Source of the DNA: Spirochaetota bacterium
GTDB lineage: Bacteria; Spirochaetota; UBA4802; UBA5550
Assembly: GCA_024276015.1 (NCBI GenBank)
Contig: JAJRXZ010000022.1
Location: 1-64,000, forward strand
DNA: 64,000 nt
Direction of reading: 5' to 3'
Below, piece by piece: positions 61,438-64,000 of this stretch. The translations under genes were made by a program, and so were the position numbers. Each line of letters starts with the position of its first letter. The first letter of the stretch is position 1. The notes under the pieces are model-generated. The model did no database searches, was not told the origin of the DNA, and saw only the letters and a program-made list of their open reading frames with translations.

Positions 61438-62217
61438 CTATACTGGCCAGTAAATCAGCACCTTTGTTATAAATTTGAAGGTCCTTTCAAGGGAAACCTG
61501 CATTATTCTTACGATCAAAGGCGAAATTAAAACCAGAACCGCAAATGCAACTACGATTTTAAAAGGAAATCCCAGCATCATGATATTCATCTGCGGAGCC
61601 GCTTTAGCAAGTATTCCCATGCTTACGGAAATTAAAAAAATCGTTCCCATAACCGGAAGAGCGATCTTCAGGGCAACCATGAACATGCCGCTGAAAGAAT
61701 AAACAAGATACTTTAAAAGGCTTCCCAAAACGGAAGACTTCCCTTTAAGTACAGGCGCAAGTTCATAGGATCTGAAAACAGCTTCCAGCAAAAAATGGTG
61801 TCCGTTTATTGCCATAAAGACAAGAAGGCCCACCAGATTTTTTAACTGACCCACAACAGGTACCGATATCTGGGAGACCGGGTCAACAACCTCGCTCATG
61901 CCGAAACCGATCTGAACTGCAAAATACTGCCCCGAAAGCTGAAAAGCCGCAAATATTACCGAAACCAGAAAACCTATATACAATCCTATTGATATCTCGC
62001 TGATGATCAGCAGAGTATATTCGCCGAGATTGTCCGGCATTTTATATCCCTTTGACGCTATCACAGGGAATACGATCAATGCCACAAAGAAAGAGAGCAG
62101 CACCTTCAGTCTGAAGGGGAAAACGCCGCTTGAGTAAAAGGGCGCAACAACAGTCATGGCATTAAGCCGTACCATTATCAGCAGAAACAACTGAAAATGG
62201 AATATAAAATAGTTCAT
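61438..62217 (-). CDS. fliR: flagellar export gate protein FliR
   Basis: This 259-residue integral membrane protein has about six helices. Motifs are MVRLNAMTVVAPFYSSGVFP, FRLKVLLSFFVALIVFPVI, VQIGFGMSEVVDPVSQISVP and MNIMMLGFPFKIVVAFAVLV. With FliP and FliQ it forms the helical core of the export gate. Its ATG shares one base with the TAA of fliQ (TAATG), a coupled junction. A gap of 85 bp separates it from flhB. Confidence 0.95.
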   Translation of the reverse strand: MNYFIFHFQLFLLIMVRLNAMTVVAPFYSSGVFPFRLKVLLSFFVALIVFPVIASKGYKMPDNLGEYTLLIISEISIGLYIGFLVSVIFAAFQLSGQYFAVQIGFGMSEVVDPVSQISVPVVGQLKNLVGLLVFMAINGHHFLLEAVFRSYELAPVLKGKSSVLGSLLKYLVYSFSGMFMVALKIALPVMGTIFLISVSMGILAKAAPQMNIMMLGFPFKIVVAFAVLVLISPLIVRIMQVSLERTFKFITKVLIYWPV

Positions 62218-62489
62218 TAACCGGCCCCTATCTTTTCGATCAAAGAGAAAATATGATTTGTATAGTTTACCAGGGTCTTTATAATCCAGGCTGCAAAAAG
62301 CATTATTGCAGCAAATATTGCAATTATTTTAGGTACAAAGGTAAGCGTCTGTTCCTGTATCGACGTAGTTGTCTGAATTATAGACACAATCAAACCGACT
62401 ATCATTCCCGCTCCGAGAATAGGAGCAGAAACGATCAGAACTGTCATTAATGATTCGCGTAATATTTTTATTACCAATACATCAGTCAT
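62217..62489 (-). CDS. fliQ: flagellar export gate protein FliQ
   Basis: The protein has 90 residues and two membrane helices. It carries SAPILGAGMIVGLIVSIIQT and TSIQEQTLTFVPKIIAIFAA, the FliQ signature TxIQExTLxFVPK. Four copies join FliP and FliR in the gate. It overlaps fliR by one base and lies 21 bp after fliP. Confidence 0.96.
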   Translation of the reverse strand: MTDVLVIKILRESLMTVLIVSAPILGAGMIVGLIVSIIQTTTSIQEQTLTFVPKIIAIFAAIMLFAAWIIKTLVNYTNHIFSLIEKIGAG

Positions 62490-62510
62490 AAGTTGTTCCT
62501 CCCTCCTTAT

Positions 62511-63290
62511 TCATCTGTACGATTTTACCAATTCATAGGCTATTAAATTCCAGCCGTCAACAAGCACAAATAATATTATCTTAAAGGGCAGAGAGATCAT
62601 AACAGGAGGAAGCATGATCATACCCATAGCCATAAGCGCGCTTGCAACTATCATATCAATTACAATAAAAGGGATAAAAAGATATACGCCTATTTCAAAC
62701 GCAATTTTTAATTCACTGATCATAAAAGCAGGGATGAGACAGTAGACAGGCACATCATCTCTGTTTTTGGGCTTCTCAATCCCGGCCAGTTTGATAAAGA
62801 GCGCTATATCCTTTTCTCTTGTATGCTTGAACATAAATTTTTTAAAGGGCTCAACTCCTCTCTTAAAAAAAGTTTCGCTTTTAATTTTACCGTTCAGATA
62901 GGGCTGCAGAGCAGTATCATTAACTTCGTTAAAGGTGGGAGCCATAATAAAAACCGTTAAAAAAAGCGCCAGCCCCACAATGATCTGCGTGGGCGGCATC
63001 TGCTGCAGAGAAAGGGCTCTTTTAATAAAATCCAGAACGATCACAACCCTGGTAAAGGAGGTCACCATTAAAATAATCGAAGGAGCAAGCGTCAGGATCG
63101 TTATCAGAAAAAGTATCTGGAGGCTCAGAGCCACATCCTGCGGCGACTTTGCCTCTTCTATATCAAAGGCAATTTTAGGGATGGGCATTCTTACGCCGCC
63201 CTGCGCCTGCGCATATATTAACACAGGCTTAAACAGAATAAAAAGAAAAAATATTATACAGACTCTTTTAGATATATTATTCATCGCCAA
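62511..63290 (-). CDS. fliP: flagellar export gate protein FliP
   Basis: This 259-residue protein has an N-terminal signal peptide (about 1-27, cut after YAQA), as is usual for FliP. Motifs: LTLAPSIILMVTSFTRVVIV, LQQMPPTQIIVGLALFLT, YLNGKIKSETFFKRG, IPAFMISELKIAFEIGVYLF-like segments and MGMIMLPPVMISLPFKIILF. Five copies form the gate with FliR and FliQ, stabilised by FliO during assembly. It overlaps fliO by 14 bases. Confidence 0.96.
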   Translation of the reverse strand: MAMNNISKRVCIIFFLFILFKPVLIYAQAQGGVRMPIPKIAFDIEEAKSPQDVALSLQILFLITILTLAPSIILMVTSFTRVVIVLDFIKRALSLQQMPPTQIIVGLALFLTVFIMAPTFNEVNDTALQPYLNGKIKSETFFKRGVEPFKKFMFKHTREKDIALFIKLAGIEKPKNRDDVPVYCLIPAFMISELKIAFEIGVYLFIPFIVIDMIVASALMAMGMIMLPPVMISLPFKIILFVLVDGWNLIAYELVKSYR

Positions 63291-64000
63291 AACCGTTTAA
63301 GTTTTTCAGCCTCTTTTTCTGCTTCTGTAAGTAATCCATATCAAATTCCGAATCGGAATAATTCCCTTTTTCAAACTTTGCAGACGAACCGGCTTTCTTC
63401 TCGTCCGCGCGGCCAAGCATATTGCCTATATGCCTGGAAAGAAAATCGCCGAATCTGTTTCCCTTTACAGGGGTCGATTTGGTACTGAGAAGCCTTATTC
63501 TATCTATATCATTCTTTCCTTCTATTTCCGTGATCAAATTTATATTATTATCCGAAACACCAAGTACAAATATTCTTCCTGCAATATCAACGATCTGGAG
63601 ATATTTATTCTGCCCTACAGGCACCATTGACAGGATCTGAACCGCCTCTTTCCCCAGCACCTGGATACCGGCCTTCTTAGTAACAAACCTTAAAAAATAA
63701 TAAAAACATCCCACAAGCACGCCAAGGATCAGGATAGTTTTAAATACGAGCCAGCCGTAAGATTCCTCTTCAACAACCGGTCTGAAATCCTCTTCTTTAT
63801 AATCTTTCCCTGTCAGCTTGGTTAAATTCTCATCTTCTTTTTTAACTTTACCGGTTTTAGGTTTTACTCCCTTTTCTGTTTTTTTTATAATTCCGGTTTT
63901 CCCTTTGGCCCCGACTCCCTTAGGATCTTGAGAGAGCGCTGCCGAAGACAGGGAGACCATATTTATACAGAGGAGAGCTCTTATTATTATGTCACATAAG
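63277..64000 (-). CDS. fliO: flagellar biosynthesis protein FliO (5' end beyond the window)
   Basis: From the first available ATG (63960) the protein has 227 residues, but the frame stays open to the right edge with no other start. The residues before that ATG (IIIRALLCINMVSLSSAALS) look like a signal peptide, and the ATG itself has no ribosome site, so the true start probably lies beyond 64000. A Lys/Gly-rich part (about 10-50) precedes one membrane helix (VFKTILILGVLVGCFYYFL). A FliO-like domain follows (ILSMVPVGQNKYLQIVDIAG) and a polar tail. FliO assists FliP gate assembly. Confidence 0.85.
   Translation of the reverse strand, partial: LCDIIIRALLCINMVSLSSAALSQDPKGVGAKGKTGIIKKTEKGVKPKTGKVKKEDENLTKLTGKDYKEEDFRPVVEEESYGWLVFKTILILGVLVGCFYYFLRFVTKKAGIQVLGKEAVQILSMVPVGQNKYLQIVDIAGRIFVLGVSDNNINLITEIEGKNDIDRIRLLSTKSTPVKGNRFGDFLSRHIGNMLGRADEKKAGSSAKFEKGNYSDSEFDMDYLQKQKKRLKNLNGFGDE

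Overview
This 64 kb window is AT-rich chromosomal DNA from a motile, Gram-negative-type bacterium, most likely a spirochaete (Spirochaetota). The main evidence is the flagellar export and regulation block at the right end, fliO-fliP-fliQ-fliR-flhB-flhA-flhF-flhG-(membrane protein)-fliA-fapA. It runs in the order known from spirochaete motility operons and is followed by cheR and cheD. Lipoprotein and signal-peptide genes, bactofilin, LysM proteins and an FlgM/FliA pair fit this assignment. TTG and GTG starts are common. No rRNA, tRNA, transposase, prophage or CRISPR array was seen.

Region 1 (1-13.8 kb) is a signalling island. It holds an intact REC-PAS-HD-GYP protein (cut by the left edge), two related histidine kinases with an unusual AHEINTP H-box, a single-domain receiver, a receiver fused to a degenerate HD-GYP domain, an exported metallo-beta-lactamase-fold protein, a GNAT acetyltransferase and two large hybrid kinases. 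Region 2 (14-25 kb) is metabolic and transport: a DsbA-like protein, a PfkB sugar kinase, a penicillin-acylase-type Ntn hydrolase, a TAXI-TRAP transporter (receptor plus fused permease), a zinc-ribbon protein, an FAD dehydrogenase coupled to a GIY-YIG protein, and small membrane proteins. Region 3 (25-33 kb) has a cNMP-SpoIIE phosphatase, SlyD, membrane and TPR proteins, then lipoprotein, pdxA, bactofilin and LysM-M23 peptidase genes lying between two inverted 87-bp repeats.

Region 4 (32.6-45 kb) has a second degenerate HD-GYP protein, ispG, a glycosyltransferase, a beta-propeller-like protein, a primary-type sigma factor, a DUF4398/LysM lipoprotein, a STAS protein, tgt, rsmI, flgM with a good sigma-28 promoter, a metal-ligand-less iron-alcohol-dehydrogenase homologue, and cheW. 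Region 5 (45-50.8 kb, leftward) is a compact housekeeping run: cheR-cheD-yicC-remA-gmk-rpoZ-miaA-hfq-SPFH protein-30-residue AURKAIP1/COX24-like protein. Region 6 (51-64 kb, leftward) is the flagellar operon, whose first gene (fliO) runs off the right edge.

FliA and FlgM form the sigma/anti-sigma checkpoint for late flagellar genes. FlhF and FlhG set flagellar placement and number, and FlhA/B and FliO/P/Q/R form the export gate. CheW, CheD, CheR and the kinases link motility to environmental sensing. The points most worth a second look are the inverted repeats around the bactofilin/M23 segment, the miaA reading frame without an ATG, GTG or TTG start, the degenerate Fe-ADH beside flgM, two HD-GYP proteins that have lost catalytic residues, and several very short genes with strong ribosome binding sites.
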